From contig NZ_CP100604.1 of assembly GCF_031202265.1 (NCBI RefSeq), positions 3,888,501 through 3,952,500 of the forward strand: a DNA stretch of 64,000 nucleotides. Reading direction: 5' to 3'. The first letter of the stretch is position 1. Each line of letters begins with the position of its first letter. This DNA comes from Bradyrhizobium sp. Ash2021 (GTDB lineage Bacteria > Pseudomonadota > Alphaproteobacteria > Rhizobiales > Xanthobacteraceae). The notes under the pieces were generated by a model that saw nothing but the letters and a program-made list of their open reading frames with translations, searched no databases and was not told the DNA's origin. Shown here in pieces: positions 19,386 through 28,507 of the stretch. Position numbers and translations under genes: made by a program.

Positions 19386-21131
19386 ATGATCGAGGAGCGA
19401 GACATCAGTGTCGCCATGCGAGATGGCACGCGGTTGGCGGTAGACGTCTATCGACCGGATAAGTCGGGCAAGTATCCCGTACTTTATGCGTCGGCCCTGC
19501 ATAACAAGGACATTCAAGGCCCAGACATCGCGGACATATTGCCGCCGCAACCGGCCCACGCACCGCTCTGGTTCGGTCCCATAGAGGCGGGCGACACGCG
19601 GCGTTTTATCGCCAACGGCTATGTTCATGTGATCGCGCAGCCGAGGGGCTCGGCCAAGTCGGAGGGGCATTACGGCAACGAGGACACAGACCACTACGAC
19701 CTGATCGAATGGATCACCCAGCAACCTTGGTCAGACGGCAAGGTCGGGATGGTCGGCATCTCCGGATTTGCCGGAGAACAATGGCGCGCGGCCGCGCAGG
19801 GACATCCGGCCCTGAAAGCTATCTTCCCGTACGACGCGTGCAGCGCCTATGGCGGCATGTTCGGATTCCGCGATTTCAATCCCGGCGGCCTCCTTCATTC
19901 CTTCCCCTATTTGCTCGACGTCTTCAGCACGGTTCATGAGTCGCGTGACCGGCCCGCGGAACTTCCCGCCGCGGAGGAAGACCTTTGGCGCCGGGCGATG
20001 CGGAATCCGGACTATAAGCAGTACATCAACCTCTACAACATTCTCACTCAAAAGGGGCAGCGGACGTTCATCATGTATCTCATGATGACACATCCCTGGG
20101 AGTTCGACGGCACTGTCGAGCGCGCGGAAGAGACCTTCAAGAAAATCAAAATACCATTCTATACCGGTTCAGGAGCTTACGCCTACACTTACAAGCTCCA
20201 TTGGCTCGGCGCACAGCACTACTTTCAGAATGTCGATGCGCCAAAGAAGCTGTTGTTTACGGGCCCGGCTCATCTGGAGCGGCCATTTCATCAATACCAC
20301 GACGAGATCATCCGGTGGTATGACCATTGGCTGAAGGGGCAGAACACCGGCATCATGGACGAACCGCCGGTGCGCTACTGGCTCATGGGTGCCAACGAGT
20401 GGCGAACCGGAATGGATTGGCCACTGCCCGAGACACGATGGACAAAATACTATCTGTCGCATTGGGAGACTCTGTCGACCGAGCCCCTACGACCCGCCTC
20501 CGAGCTCGGAGCGGCCGCGCGCGAGCCCGACGTCTTCACGCAAATGCCGGTGACCCGAACGACGAAGGTCGAGCGGCTGCGCTATATGACCGATCCCTTG
20601 CCGCACGACGTCACCGTCGCCGGCCCGATCACGCTGACGCTGTTTGCGGCAATCGATCAGGAAGACACCAACTGGATTGTCGTGCTCAAGGATGTGGGAC
20701 CCGACGTCTCGGTTCGTACCGCGCGCGAAGGTGAACGCGATGTTCCGTCGACGCTGCCCGAACGCGAGCTGACGCGGGGCTGGCTGAAAGCGTCTTATCG
20801 GGCTCTCGATGAGAAGCGCTCCAAGCCCTGGGAGCCGTTCCACAAGCTCACGCAGGATTCGATTGCTCCGGTGAAGCCGGGAGAAGTGGTCGAGTACCGG
20901 ATACAGATCCTCGCTACGGCAAACCAATTTAAGGCGGGGCACCGGATTTGCCTCGATGTCACATCCATGGATGTTCCGACCGGCACCGGCGCGATGACCA
21001 ATGTCGAGTACATTCCATACCACGTTTGCAGCAGCAGGACCGTGACCCACAGGATCTATCGGGATGCAGAGCGGCCATCGCATCTGCTGCTGCCCATCAT
21101 CCCTGAACCCCGCGATCAGCGTCCGGCCTGA
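19386..21131 (+). CDS. CocE/NonD-family hydrolase (X-Pro dipeptidyl-peptidase S15-like)
   Basis: 581 residues from the ATG at 19386, which has GGAG nearby and begins with the family N-terminus (MIEERDISVAMRDGTRLAVD). The upstream extension of the frame to 19098 runs across the operator and is not coding. The alpha/beta-hydrolase core has AQPRGSAKSEG (oxyanion region) and the nucleophile elbow GISGFAGEQW. The C-terminal jelly-roll domain of the PepX type begins near residue 390. Such enzymes hydrolyse esters or amides of acyl compounds. In this cluster it may release an aromatic or acyl acid for the ligase that follows. The substrate is inference only. Confidence 0.82.
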   Translation: MIEERDISVAMRDGTRLAVDVYRPDKSGKYPVLYASALHNKDIQGPDIADILPPQPAHAPLWFGPIEAGDTRRFIANGYVHVIAQPRGSAKSEGHYGNEDTDHYDLIEWITQQPWSDGKVGMVGISGFAGEQWRAAAQGHPALKAIFPYDACSAYGGMFGFRDFNPGGLLHSFPYLLDVFSTVHESRDRPAELPAAEEDLWRRAMRNPDYKQYINLYNILTQKGQRTFIMYLMMTHPWEFDGTVERAEETFKKIKIPFYTGSGAYAYTYKLHWLGAQHYFQNVDAPKKLLFTGPAHLERPFHQYHDEIIRWYDHWLKGQNTGIMDEPPVRYWLMGANEWRTGMDWPLPETRWTKYYLSHWETLSTEPLRPASELGAAAREPDVFTQMPVTRTTKVERLRYMTDPLPHDVTVAGPITLTLFAAIDQEDTNWIVVLKDVGPDVSVRTAREGERDVPSTLPERELTRGWLKASYRALDEKRSKPWEPFHKLTQDSIAPVKPGEVVEYRIQILATANQFKAGHRICLDVTSMDVPTGTGAMTNVEYIPYHVCSSRTVTHRIYRDAERPSHLLLPIIPEPRDQRPA

Positions 21132-21153
21132 CGCCGGCCAAAGGAGAAGTGCT

Positions 21154-21942
21154 ATGACGACGATCCGATTTGAACGAGACGGCGCGATTGGCAATATCGT
21201 GCTGGCCAACCCGCCTTTTAACCGACTGGATCTGCGCTTTGCGGAGGCTTTGCGGGTAGCCGTACGCCAGGCCGGTGAAAGCGACATACGTGTGCTGGTG
21301 GTTCGCTCCGAAGGGCCGCATTTCAGCTTCGGCGGCGAAGTCCGGGAATGGCCGGGAAGGGATGTCAATTGGTTCCGGACGTTCGTTGCCGACGTGAACG
21401 TGTCCTATCGCGCCATCGAGATGCTGAAAATACCCACCGTAGCGGTAGTGCAGGGGATCGCCTTCGGTGGCGGTTTCGAGCTGGCGCTGGCCTGCGATTT
21501 TCTTGTTGCGGCCGACAACGCCACCTTCCGTTGCGTGGAAGTCACGACTGCTATGCTGCCGATCGCCGGCGCTCTCCAGCGAATCGCCGAGCGCGCCGGT
21601 CGTGCCCGGGCATCACGATTTGCCATGCTGGGCGAGCCCATTTCCGGACGCGAGGCCGGTGCACTTGGAATTGCCACGCATGTAGTTCCCGAGAATGAGC
21701 TTGGGGCAGCCGCCGCCGCATTGGCGAAGCAGCTCGCGACAGGGCCGACCAGGTCGTACGCCGCGACGCGCACGCTACTCAAGGCGTGGTCAAGCGGAGG
21801 CGTGGCCGCTGCGGATCTCGTGATGCTCGACGTGGCGATGGAACTCTACGACGGCCCTGATGCGCAGCGCGGCTTTGCCAACACGGCGGATGCGTTCAAC
21901 AGGGATATCGAGCCGCCGACCCTTGTGTTCGAAGGGAAGTAG
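21154..21942 (+). CDS. Enoyl-CoA hydratase/isomerase-family protein
   Basis: 262 residues with an excellent ribosome binding site (AAGGAGAAG). The crotonase core is clear: oxyanion region HFSFGGEVREWPGR, then GIAFGGGFELALACDFLVAA carrying the first catalytic-type Glu, then FRCVEVTTAMLPIAGALQRI with the second Glu. Crotonase enzymes hydrate, isomerise or cleave CoA thioesters. Between a hydrolase and an acyl-CoA ligase, it probably acts on the CoA ester made by the ligase. Substrate unknown. It lies 22 bp after the hydrolase gene. Confidence 0.85.
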   Translation: MTTIRFERDGAIGNIVLANPPFNRLDLRFAEALRVAVRQAGESDIRVLVVRSEGPHFSFGGEVREWPGRDVNWFRTFVADVNVSYRAIEMLKIPTVAVVQGIAFGGGFELALACDFLVAADNATFRCVEVTTAMLPIAGALQRIAERAGRARASRFAMLGEPISGREAGALGIATHVVPENELGAAAAALAKQLATGPTRSYAATRTLLKAWSSGGVAAADLVMLDVAMELYDGPDAQRGFANTADAFNRDIEPPTLVFEGK

Positions 21943-21993
21943 ATCGACCGCGAAAGGACTCTGGCTCCAGATCCGAAGGTATCGGAGGTATTC

Positions 21994-23706
21994 GTGCTAC
22001 GTGAAAGCTATGTGCATGGTAACAGCGGCCCACCACTGATCGGGAAGACCATCGGCGCTCTCCTGGATGAGGTGAGTGCGACTGACGGGGGGCGTGAAGC
22101 GCTGGTCGTTGCGCACCAGAAAATTCGCTGGACCTACTCCGAACTTAAATCACGCTCCGACGCTTTCGCCTCGGGGCTTCTGTCCCTCGGCCTTGAGCCA
22201 GGCGATCGCGTCGGCATCTGGGCCCCGAACTGCGCGGAATGGACGGTCGCGCAGTTTGCGACGGCGAAGGCTGGTCTGATTCTGGTCAACATCAATCCCG
22301 CCTATCGCCTGAGCGAGTTGGAGCACGTGCTGCGCGCGGTGGGATGTCGAGCGTTGATAACTGCGGCTCGCTTCAAGACCAGCGACTATATTGCAATGAT
22401 TCGCGAGCTTGTCCCTGAGCTGGGAAACGGAAGCAGTGAGCTGAAAAGTTCGCGTTTGCCAGAGCTGCGGCACGTTGTCTCGATTGGCAGCGGCAGCTAC
22501 GCCGGCTGCCTGGCCTTTGATCGGGTCCTGGACCGAGGGAAGCAACTCGGTAGCCAGCGGCTGAGTTCGGTGGCGGCTGCTATCCAGATGGACGACGCCG
22601 TGAATATCCAGTTCACCAGCGGCACCACGGGATTGCCGAAGGGCGCAACACTTTCGCATCACAATCTGATCAACAATGCGTTCTTCGTAGGAGAAGCGAC
22701 GGGAATCGAGCCCGGCTCGCGCGTGTGCATTCCCGTGCCGCTATACCACTGCTTTGGCATGGTAATGGGCAATCTCGGTTGTGTGACCCATGCGGCAACG
22801 ATGGTCTACCCGTCGGAGTCCTTCGATTCGCTGAAAACCCTGGAAACGGTCGAAGCAGAACGTTGTGACGTGCTCTACGGGGTACCCACAATGTTCATTG
22901 CTCAACTGAACCATCCTGAGTTCTCTCGCTTCAATCTCAGTTCGCTTCGGCGCGGCATTATGGCTGGGGCTCCGTGCCCGATCGAAGTCATGAAGGAAGT
23001 CGCTTCGACAATGCACATGAGCGAGATAACGATTGCCTACGGGATGACGGAAACCAGCCCGGTGAGCTTTCAGAGCCGCCGTGACGATTCGCTGGAGCTC
23101 CGTGTTTCGACAGTCGGACGGATACAGCCGCATCTTGAAGTCAAGATAGTCGACCGCGACGGTCGGGTGGTGCCGCGCGGCGAAGCCGGGGAGCTGTGCA
23201 CCAGGGGATATTCGGTCATGCTCGGCTATTGGAATGACGAGGTCCGAACAAGGGAAGCCATCGATTCAGCCGGCTGGATGCATACCGGAGACCTGGCGAC
23301 CATCGATGACAATGGATATTGCCGTATTGTCGGCAGGATCAAGGATATGGTTATCCGCGGCGGAGAAAACATCTATCCGCGTGAAGTCGAAGAGTATCTG
23401 TACGGTCATCCCGATATTCAAGACGTCCAGGTTTTCGGGGTGCCCGACACGAAATACGGCGAAGAACTGTGCGCCTGGATCGTCTCTAAGGCCGGCGCCG
23501 CTGTCGACGAGGAGGGGGTCCGCAGGTTCTGTCAGGACCGGATCTCTCACTACAAGATTCCGCGCTACATTCGCTTCGTCGAGAGTTTTCCATCAACCGT
23601 AACCGGCAAGATTCAGAAGTTTGCAATGCGCGAGGCGATGATCGAGGAATTCGCCCGCGCAGAACGGGGACATGACATTCCGGGCAAGCGACATGGAGGC
23701 GTTTGA
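21994..23706 (+). CDS. AMP-dependent acyl-CoA synthetase/ligase
   Basis: 570 residues from a GTG. The AMP-binding signature is [18 protein letters not shown] at about residue 207, the adenylate motif is YGMTETSP, the hinge is [20 protein letters not shown], and the C-terminal catalytic Lys lies in [13 protein letters not shown]. It activates a carboxylic acid as AMP then CoA ester; the fold is that of medium-chain fatty-acyl and aryl-CoA ligases. It is co-directional with the crotonase gene, 51 bp downstream, and its last codons overlap the maleylacetate reductase remnant. The true substrate is unknown. Confidence 0.88.
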   Translation: MLRESYVHGNSGPPLIGKTIGALLDEVSATDGGREALVVAHQKIRWTYSELKSRSDAFASGLLSLGLEPGDRVGIWAPNCAEWTVAQFATAKAGLILVNINPAYRLSELEHVLRAVGCRALITAARFKTSDYIAMIRELVPELGNGSSELKSSRLPELRHVVSIGSGSYAGCLAFDRVLDRGKQLGSQRLSSVAAAIQMDDAVNIQFTSGTTGLPKGATLSHHNLINNAFFVGEATGIEPGSRVCIPVPLYHCFGMVMGNLGCVTHAATMVYPSESFDSLKTLETVEAERCDVLYGVPTMFIAQLNHPEFSRFNLSSLRRGIMAGAPCPIEVMKEVASTMHMSEITIAYGMTETSPVSFQSRRDDSLELRVSTVGRIQPHLEVKIVDRDGRVVPRGEAGELCTRGYSVMLGYWNDEVRTREAIDSAGWMHTGDLATIDDNGYCRIVGRIKDMVIRGGENIYPREVEEYLYGHPDIQDVQVFGVPDTKYGEELCAWIVSKAGAAVDEEGVRRFCQDRISHYKIPRYIRFVESFPSTVTGKIQKFAMREAMIEEFARAERGHDIPGKRHGGV

Positions 23707-23922
23707 ATATTCGGCGCTGCCAGCGCGTGTCATTTTCGGGTTCGGAACACTCGCGCGCGTTACCGACGAGCTGATCGCTCTGGGTCGCAAACGGGCCTTC
23801 GTTCGTTCCGATCCACATCACGCACCGCCGGCGCAACGCGGCTTTGGAATCCGCGCCCAATCGAGCGGGATCCGATCCGAGCCCTTCTCGACGACGCCTA
23901 TCACGGCCGCCGGCCGTCTTAA
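23693..23922 (+). pseudogene. Maleylacetate reductase with internal deletion
   Basis: The N-terminus is a good match to maleylacetate reductase ([20 protein letters not shown], then ARVTDELIALGRKRAF). After about 43 codons the reading jumps to the C-terminal end of the same family, seen in another frame as WNPRPIERDPIRALLDDAYH followed by GRRPS and a TAA at 23920. About 280 residues, including the whole NAD-binding and metal-binding core, are missing and the join is out of frame. Maleylacetate reductase normally follows intradiol cleavage of hydroxyquinol and converts maleylacetate to 3-oxoadipate. Loss of it here leaves the intact dioxygenase without its usual partner. Confidence 0.85.
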
Positions 23923-23934
23923 GCAGGAGCGCAA

Positions 23935-24864
23935 ATGATGGTCATGATCGGCAACCAGAAGGGTGTTCCAACAGAGGAAGTCTTTCCAGAACTGACCCGC
24001 GACGTCATTGACCGCATGAGCAACGCGAAGAGCGCCAGATTGCAGGAGGTCATGGAGGTCGTCATCCGCCATTTGCATGCGATCGTCAGAGAATCGAAGA
24101 TAACGCAAGGCGAGTGGTGGCAAGCCATCGACTTTCTCACCCGTGCGGGCCAGATGTGTTCCGAAAGCCGCCAGGAGCTTATTCTGCTCTCGGACATTCT
24201 TGGCATCTCCATGCTCGTTGACGCGGTCGACAATGTAGCCGGTCCAGGCATCAGTGACTCGACAGTCCTCGGTCCGTTCTATGCCGGGCATCAGCGTGAA
24301 CTCGCGCTAGGCGACAGTATCCTGCTTCGGGAGGAGGCGAGCGAGCCGTTAGTGATGAGCGGCAATGTCACTGACCCCGAGGGGCAGCCCGTTGCGAACG
24401 CATTGATAGAGGTTTGGCAAACTGCTCCAAATCAACTGTATGACGTTCAGGACACAGATCAACCACAGGGTCACCTGAGGGCGAGCTTCCGGACCGATAT
24501 GGCAGGTACCTATCGATTCCAAACGATCATGCCTGTCAGTTATCCAATTCCAGATGACGGTCCCGCGGGTCAGTTGCTCGCGGCAATGGGACGACATCCC
24601 TTCCGACCCGCGCACATTCATTTCATGATCAGCGCACCGGGCTATCGCACCCTCGTCACTCATCTATTCTTCGAAGGCGATGAATTTCTGGAGAGCGATG
24701 CGGTTTTTGGGGTTAAGCCGTCGCTCGTTGTTCGTCCCGAGGTGAAAGAGGCTACCAACACCGTCGAATATAACTTCGGACTTGCCAGAGAGCTGCGCAC
24801 AGAAGAGTCAAGGTCGCCGAGCTTCGTCGCGGGCAACAAAGGGATCAGGTCTTCCGAATTCTAG
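23935..24864 (+). CDS. Intradiol ring-cleavage dioxygenase (hydroxyquinol 1,2-dioxygenase type)
   Basis: 309 residues with AGGAG 6 bases before the ATG. The helical N-terminal dioxygenase domain (residues 15-100) is followed by the beta core with the four Fe(III) ligands in place: Tyr169 (LYDVQD), Tyr203 (VSYPIPDDGP), His227 and His229 (RPAHIHF). Enzymes of this family cleave catechols or hydroxyquinol between the hydroxyls; adjacency to a maleylacetate reductase favours hydroxyquinol. The product would be maleylacetate. All catalytic residues are intact although its partner is a pseudogene. Two further ATGs lie at 23938 and 23944. Confidence 0.9.
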   Translation: MMVMIGNQKGVPTEEVFPELTRDVIDRMSNAKSARLQEVMEVVIRHLHAIVRESKITQGEWWQAIDFLTRAGQMCSESRQELILLSDILGISMLVDAVDNVAGPGISDSTVLGPFYAGHQRELALGDSILLREEASEPLVMSGNVTDPEGQPVANALIEVWQTAPNQLYDVQDTDQPQGHLRASFRTDMAGTYRFQTIMPVSYPIPDDGPAGQLLAAMGRHPFRPAHIHFMISAPGYRTLVTHLFFEGDEFLESDAVFGVKPSLVVRPEVKEATNTVEYNFGLARELRTEESRSPSFVAGNKGIRSSEF

Positions 24865-24963
24865 GATGAGCGACACTGTTGCCGTACCGAGAGGATTGCA
24901 CGGGCGGAGTACGATGAAGCAGTATCGGAAGATGAGGTTGGTCGCAGTGGTCGTTAGTGCATG

Positions 24964-24981
24964 ACGCCCCTTGGCGTTTTT
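24964..24981 (+). terminator. Rho-independent terminator before the TetR gene
   Basis: ACGCC-CCTT-GGCGT followed by TTTT, 100 bp after the dioxygenase stop. It separates the catabolic genes from the TetR gene, which therefore probably has its own promoter or depends on read-through. Confidence 0.6.
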
Positions 24982-25000
24982 CCTGCAATCGTGTTAGCCA

Positions 25001-25717
25001 ATGAACATGGCGAAGAGCGCAAAGCTGAAATCGACCGTGGAGCGGCGGGTGCGTCCGCGCAAGAGAGCCGAACAACAACGCTCGCTTGAGACGCGAGGCG
25101 CGATCCTGGACGCGGCCATCACGGAGTTCGCCGAACGAGGATTCGAAGGCGCGAGCATTCGAGCGATTGCAGATCGGCTTGGTCTGCAACATCCTCTCAT
25201 CACATACCATTACCGAAGCAAAGACATTCTCTGGCGAGCGGCGGCTGAACATGCGTTCGAGCAGATCAGGGCAGGGTGGGATACGTCGGCGCCAGAAAAC
25301 TCCGATTTGGCTCCGCTTGCCCGATTGCGGGAGGAGTATGCTACGCTTTTCCGCTACACCGTCGCATTTCCCGAGTTTCACCGGTTCATGCGGCAGGAGG
25401 CCTTTACCAACAATCCGCGGCTGAAGTGGGTTGCGGAAACGGTATTGGCGCCGCTCCTTGGACGATTGATCCCCCAGATTGTTGCGGCCCAAAAAAAAGG
25501 ACTTCTTCCTGCGGTTGATCCCATCCTCTTCCACTACATGATGGTTAGTCTTACGGCGACGCTCTCCGGATTCGGGCCTGAAATGCAGGCTACGAGCGGA
25601 CTATCCGCTGAAAATGCGAAGGTCATCGAGGCGTACTGGCGCCTTGTGGACGAAACAGTCTTTGGAAAATATGCGCGCGGGAAGCCTGCCCGGGTCAACG
25701 AAGCAAGTAAGCGGTAG
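25001..25717 (+). CDS. TetR-family transcriptional regulator
   Basis: 238 residues from the ATG at 25001 (a second at 25007). The basic leader is followed by the TetR HTH: RGAILDAAITEFAERGFEGA, then SIRAIADRLGLQHPLITYHY, then RSKDILWRAA. The C-terminal ligand domain is helical. It sits at the end of the catabolic cluster and is the best candidate to bind the 16-bp palindromes at 18506, 19260 and 25904, which have the size and symmetry of TetR operators. No palindrome is seen directly upstream of its own start. The ligand would be expected to be a pathway intermediate. Confidence 0.88.
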   Translation: MNMAKSAKLKSTVERRVRPRKRAEQQRSLETRGAILDAAITEFAERGFEGASIRAIADRLGLQHPLITYHYRSKDILWRAAAEHAFEQIRAGWDTSAPENSDLAPLARLREEYATLFRYTVAFPEFHRFMRQEAFTNNPRLKWVAETVLAPLLGRLIPQIVAAQKKGLLPAVDPILFHYMMVSLTATLSGFGPEMQATSGLSAENAKVIEAYWRLVDETVFGKYARGKPARVNEASKR

Positions 25718-25764
25718 GCGCAGGCAGAATTAGGTCCACTTGGAAATAGGCCGCAGCCAACGAG

Positions 25765-25790
25765 GCGGCCAGACCAGAAGTCCTGGCCGC
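25765..25790 (+). terminator. Hairpin after the TetR gene
   Basis: GCGGCCAG and CTGGCCGC form a perfect 8-bp stem around a 10-base loop, 48 bp after the TetR stop. There is no T-run, so its strength as a terminator is uncertain. Confidence 0.35.
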
Positions 25791-25903
25791 TTCGACGGAT
25801 TCCCTCAATTGAACGGATGATGGCGGCGACCGCCCGGCGCGCAACCGCCTGGGCGTGCGTTGCCTCACTCCGGATTCCAGCCTCATTTTTCTCTTGAAAT
25901 AAA

Positions 25904-25919
25904 CTTTACAGACGTATAG
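25904..25919. promoter_or_regulatory. Third copy of the palindromic operator, now orphaned
   Basis: CTTTACAGACGTATAG differs from a perfect palindrome by one base (TATAG for TAAAG). TTGAAA lies at 25894 and TATAAT at 25920, so it sits inside a plausible promoter. No intact gene follows; the next 650 bp hold only debris. It looks like the promoter of a lost member of the same regulon. Confidence 0.6.
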
Positions 25920-25925
25920 TATAAT

Positions 25926-26279
25926 AACGTGGTGCTAAAGACAAGCTGAAATGCCACGGCTTTGAGTTCGATGCTTCCGTTCGAAAAGTCGTAATGCGCT
26001 GACCAAGGCCCCGGGAGGAGGCAGTCGCCGTTCGCATGTCGCGTCATGCTGGGTCCGTCCGTCGACGTATTTGGCTGGCATCGAATCGTGCGGCCATGCC
26101 GTCGCCGGCCTGACCAGTTGCTCTAGGCGCATCGGCCAAGTGTTCCCGCGGATAAGCCGCAAACCGCTCGGCAACATCGCCTGGTCCGTGATTGCGGTTA
26201 ACAGCAAGGGGTCCGAGAGCAATGCCTGGTTCGCTTCGACTTTGCATATGCCGCGCGGACGGATGCCGCAAAGCTACGG
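25926..26279. other. Region without a supported gene
   Basis: Downstream of the orphan promoter I find only short frames with no family resemblance. This may be what is left of a deleted operon. Confidence 0.3.
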
Positions 26280-26551
26280 TCAGGTACGGGTCACCTGCGA
26301 TATCGCAACGTGTCTGGATTTCTCGCGCGATTTCTTTGGAAACGTCGTCCGCCCAATGCTCTAAGGTGTTGAAAGGCGATGACGCGAACCGGGTCATTGA
26401 ATTGCCCGGTCATAAATTCGCTAACAATGGTTTCGAGCTCGGTCCGCTCCAGCTCGGTCTCGCGGTAGACGCTGCCGCTACTGAAGCGATCAAGCAATAC
26501 TCCAAACGCCAACAGCAAGCTCAATAGATGGGTTTCCGATACCCCCAGCAA
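26280..26551 (-). pseudogene. Frameshifted small hypothetical gene
   Basis: Two minus-strand frames join into one protein: TELETIVSEFMTGQFNDPVR, then VIAF, then in the next frame NTLEHWADDVSKEIAREIQT and RCDIAG. The junction is a single extra T in a TTT run near 26370. I recall similar small rhizobial proteins (GQxNxPxRVIAFNTxE), none with a function. The N-terminus before about codon 25 is uncertain and the end is not recognisable. Confidence 0.5.
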
Positions 26552-26683
26552 GATCGTCGGGCCATCTATGCGGCCAAGGTCGAAAGGAGCCGGTCAAGAT
26601 GGTGATCAATCCGACTTCGACTGTTGCATCTAGGTAACTCCCTTATCAGCCGGGCGGGGTATGCTCATGCGTTTGGAGGGCGT

Positions 26684-26902
26684 ATGTTCGATATTTATTT
26701 GAGCCATAGGCGAGATTACCTCTTGGTGGTCCCCAAAGGACTGCCGATACCGAGTGATAAAGCATCAGGAAAATGGCGGAAGAAAAGAACGGGGACGGGC
26801 ACCGTCAGCGACGAAATTAGGTCGGCCGTTGAGAAAGACGGCTTCTACAGGCGCAGACTAAGGGACGCTGGGAAACAAACGCACTTCGGGGCGACATCGT
26901 AG
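26684..26902 (+). CDS. Small conserved hypothetical protein (MFDIYLSHRR family)
   Basis: 72 residues starting MFDIYLSHRRDYLLVVPKGL with GGAGGG just before the ATG. The middle (SGKWRKKRTGTGTVSDEIRS) is basic. I recall this as a widely repeated small protein of Bradyrhizobium and relatives, often beside mobile elements. Function unknown. Its stop lies 8 bp before the IS5-type element. Confidence 0.6.
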   Translation: MFDIYLSHRRDYLLVVPKGLPIPSDKASGKWRKKRTGTGTVSDEIRSAVEKDGFYRRRLRDAGKQTHFGATS

Positions 26903-26910
26903 GGGCCTAA

Positions 26911-27844
26911 GAGTCTGTCCGGGATCATGCTGTTTTTTGACAGAGCTTTCTGAGCATGAGGCGGATTGAGGCAAGGCGCAAGAACGCCAAGGCCTTTCGG
27001 TTGAGGCACTCCCAATCCTTGGCCAAGCGGCGGCAGCGATTGAGCCAGGCGATGGTGCGCTCGACGATCCATCGCTTGGGCAAGACCGCAAAGCCCTTTG
27101 CTGTATCGGAACGCTTGACGATTTCCACGTCGATTTGCCGGAGGATTTTGCGAACGGCGGACTGAAAGATCGGCCCCTGGTAGCCGCCGTCGGCATAGAG
27201 CTTCAGCAGGAATGGATGCAGGCCAAACAGAGTGGCCATCACCAACACCCCGCCGTCTCGATCCTGGATGTCCGCCGAATGTACAAGGGCGTGGAGCAAT
27301 AAGCCCTGGGTATCGACTAGGATGTGGCGCTTCTTGCCCTTGATCTTCTTTCCCGCATCGTAGCCATGCGGGTCAATCCACGCCCCCCTTTTTCCGCGCT
27401 CTTGACGCTTTGACTGTCGATGATGGCGGCGCTCGGGCTGGGTTCTCGGTTGGCCAACTCCCGACATTGTACATAGAGCGCGTGATGGATGCGATCGAGC
27501 GTGCCGTCCCAAGTCCACAAGTCAAAATAACCGTGCACCGTGCTGCGCGGCGGCAGATCCTTCGGGATCGCTCGCCATTGGCAACCGCTGCTCAGCACAT
27601 ACATCAGACCATTGACCACTTCACGCACATCCACCGTGCGCTTGTTGCCGCCTCGCTTGGCTGACGCAATCAGCGGCTCCACAAACGCCCATTCCTCATC
27701 GGTCAAATCGCTGGGATAGCGTAGCCGGCTGCGGTCGTAACGACCGCGGTTCTCTTTCGTCCACATCGGCGCTCCTTCAGATTCGGACCGCCTCCCTTGA
27801 ATCACAAATGATTCCGATGATTCAACATGTTTTCGGACAGACAC
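26911..27844 (-). mobile_element. IS5-family (IS427-type) insertion sequence, complete
   Basis: Ends are readable: GAGTCTGTCCGGGATCATG at the left and, reversed, GTGTCTGTCCGAAAACATG at the right. Both sides are flanked by TAA (26908-26910 and 27845-27847), a 3-bp target duplication. The element is 934 bp and encodes a two-frame transposase on the minus strand. It is related to, but not identical with, the element at 63106. Confidence 0.9.
26925..27766 (-). CDS. IS5-family transposase, two frames joined by a -1 frameshift
   Basis: OrfA runs from the ATG at 27766 (MWTKENRGRYDRSRLRYPSD) through the HTH-like N-terminus to SQSVKSAEKGG. OrfB continues in the -1 frame (AWIDPHGYDAGKKIKGKKRH) to LRKLCQKTA, stop at 26925. 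The slip site, read on the minus strand near 27390, is five A followed by six G. A -1 slip restores the full DDE enzyme: catalytic Asp in IDSQSVKSAE, then YADGGYQGP, and Glu in RWIVERTIAWLNRCRRLAKD. This is the known expression strategy of IS427-group elements. Confidence 0.85.
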
Positions 27845-27929
27845 TAAGGCGCTCTTGTCCGATAAAACGCTCTCCTCGATCCTCATGTAATTGTTGTTGC
27901 ACCTTCAGATGATGAACAGAAAATCGTAT

Positions 27930-28061
27930 TCAATCGCTCGGCGATTTCCACTTTTTTCGCCTGAGCCTCGACAATGCTCTCGTCTCGTACCGGCTGATTC
28001 TCTCAATTGCGTGCAACGCGTTCTCGAAGTCCTCGCGGCTCGCATTTTGTAAATCATTCAT
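27930..28061 (-). CDS. Tiny hypothetical protein coupled to the gene before it
   Basis: 43 residues, MNDLQNASREDFENALHAIE then RISRYETRALSRLRRKKWKS and PSD. Its ATG overlaps the stop of the upstream minus-strand gene. It is a coherent charged helical peptide without known function. Called because of the overlap and composition; no homologue is recalled. Confidence 0.4.
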   Translation of the reverse strand: MNDLQNASREDFENALHAIERISRYETRALSRLRRKKWKSPSD

Positions 28062-28386
28062 CGTCAAAAATACGTCGTGACGGGCCGATCGTAACCAAAC
28101 CATGATCAGTCCGCACAGTGGCCTCGATCATTTCGCGCCTGCCGCATACGCCAAGGGCAGAGGTCGCGAAGAACAACGGGACGAAACGCTGCGCCACATC
28201 AATTGAAATTCGCCAGCCGCGCGGGGTAATCATCAAACGGAGCCGTGCGGCATTAGGGCGGTCGGCACAGGACCATGCAGAGAACGACGCGGAGATTAGA
28301 GCTGGAAACGGCAGGAACGCCGGACGCCTTGTGTGCAGGCATGTCCTGTCCACGCGTGCAAGTTGCGCCGCAACATAATCCACCAT
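28054..28386 (-). CDS. Hypothetical protein
   Basis: 110 residues. The C-terminal two-thirds (RPNAARLRLMITPRGWRISI, then DVAQRFVPLFFATSALGVCG) read like a real folded protein, and the end (SRRIFDDE) overlaps the start of the next small gene. The first 40 residues are less convincing, so the start may lie further in. No function recognised. Confidence 0.45.
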   Translation of the reverse strand: MVDYVAAQLARVDRTCLHTRRPAFLPFPALISASFSAWSCADRPNAARLRLMITPRGWRISIDVAQRFVPLFFATSALGVCGRREMIEATVRTDHGLVTIGPSRRIFDDE

Positions 28387-28507
28387 CGAACCCGCGACGC
28401 AGTGCTATATGTCCTTCCGGTGGCGCGTTCCAAAGCGGTTGGCAAAGGTCGGGCGGAACGCGCCTCCATTTAAGGAAGAATTAAAATATTGGCATGAAAT
28501 TGTCAGC

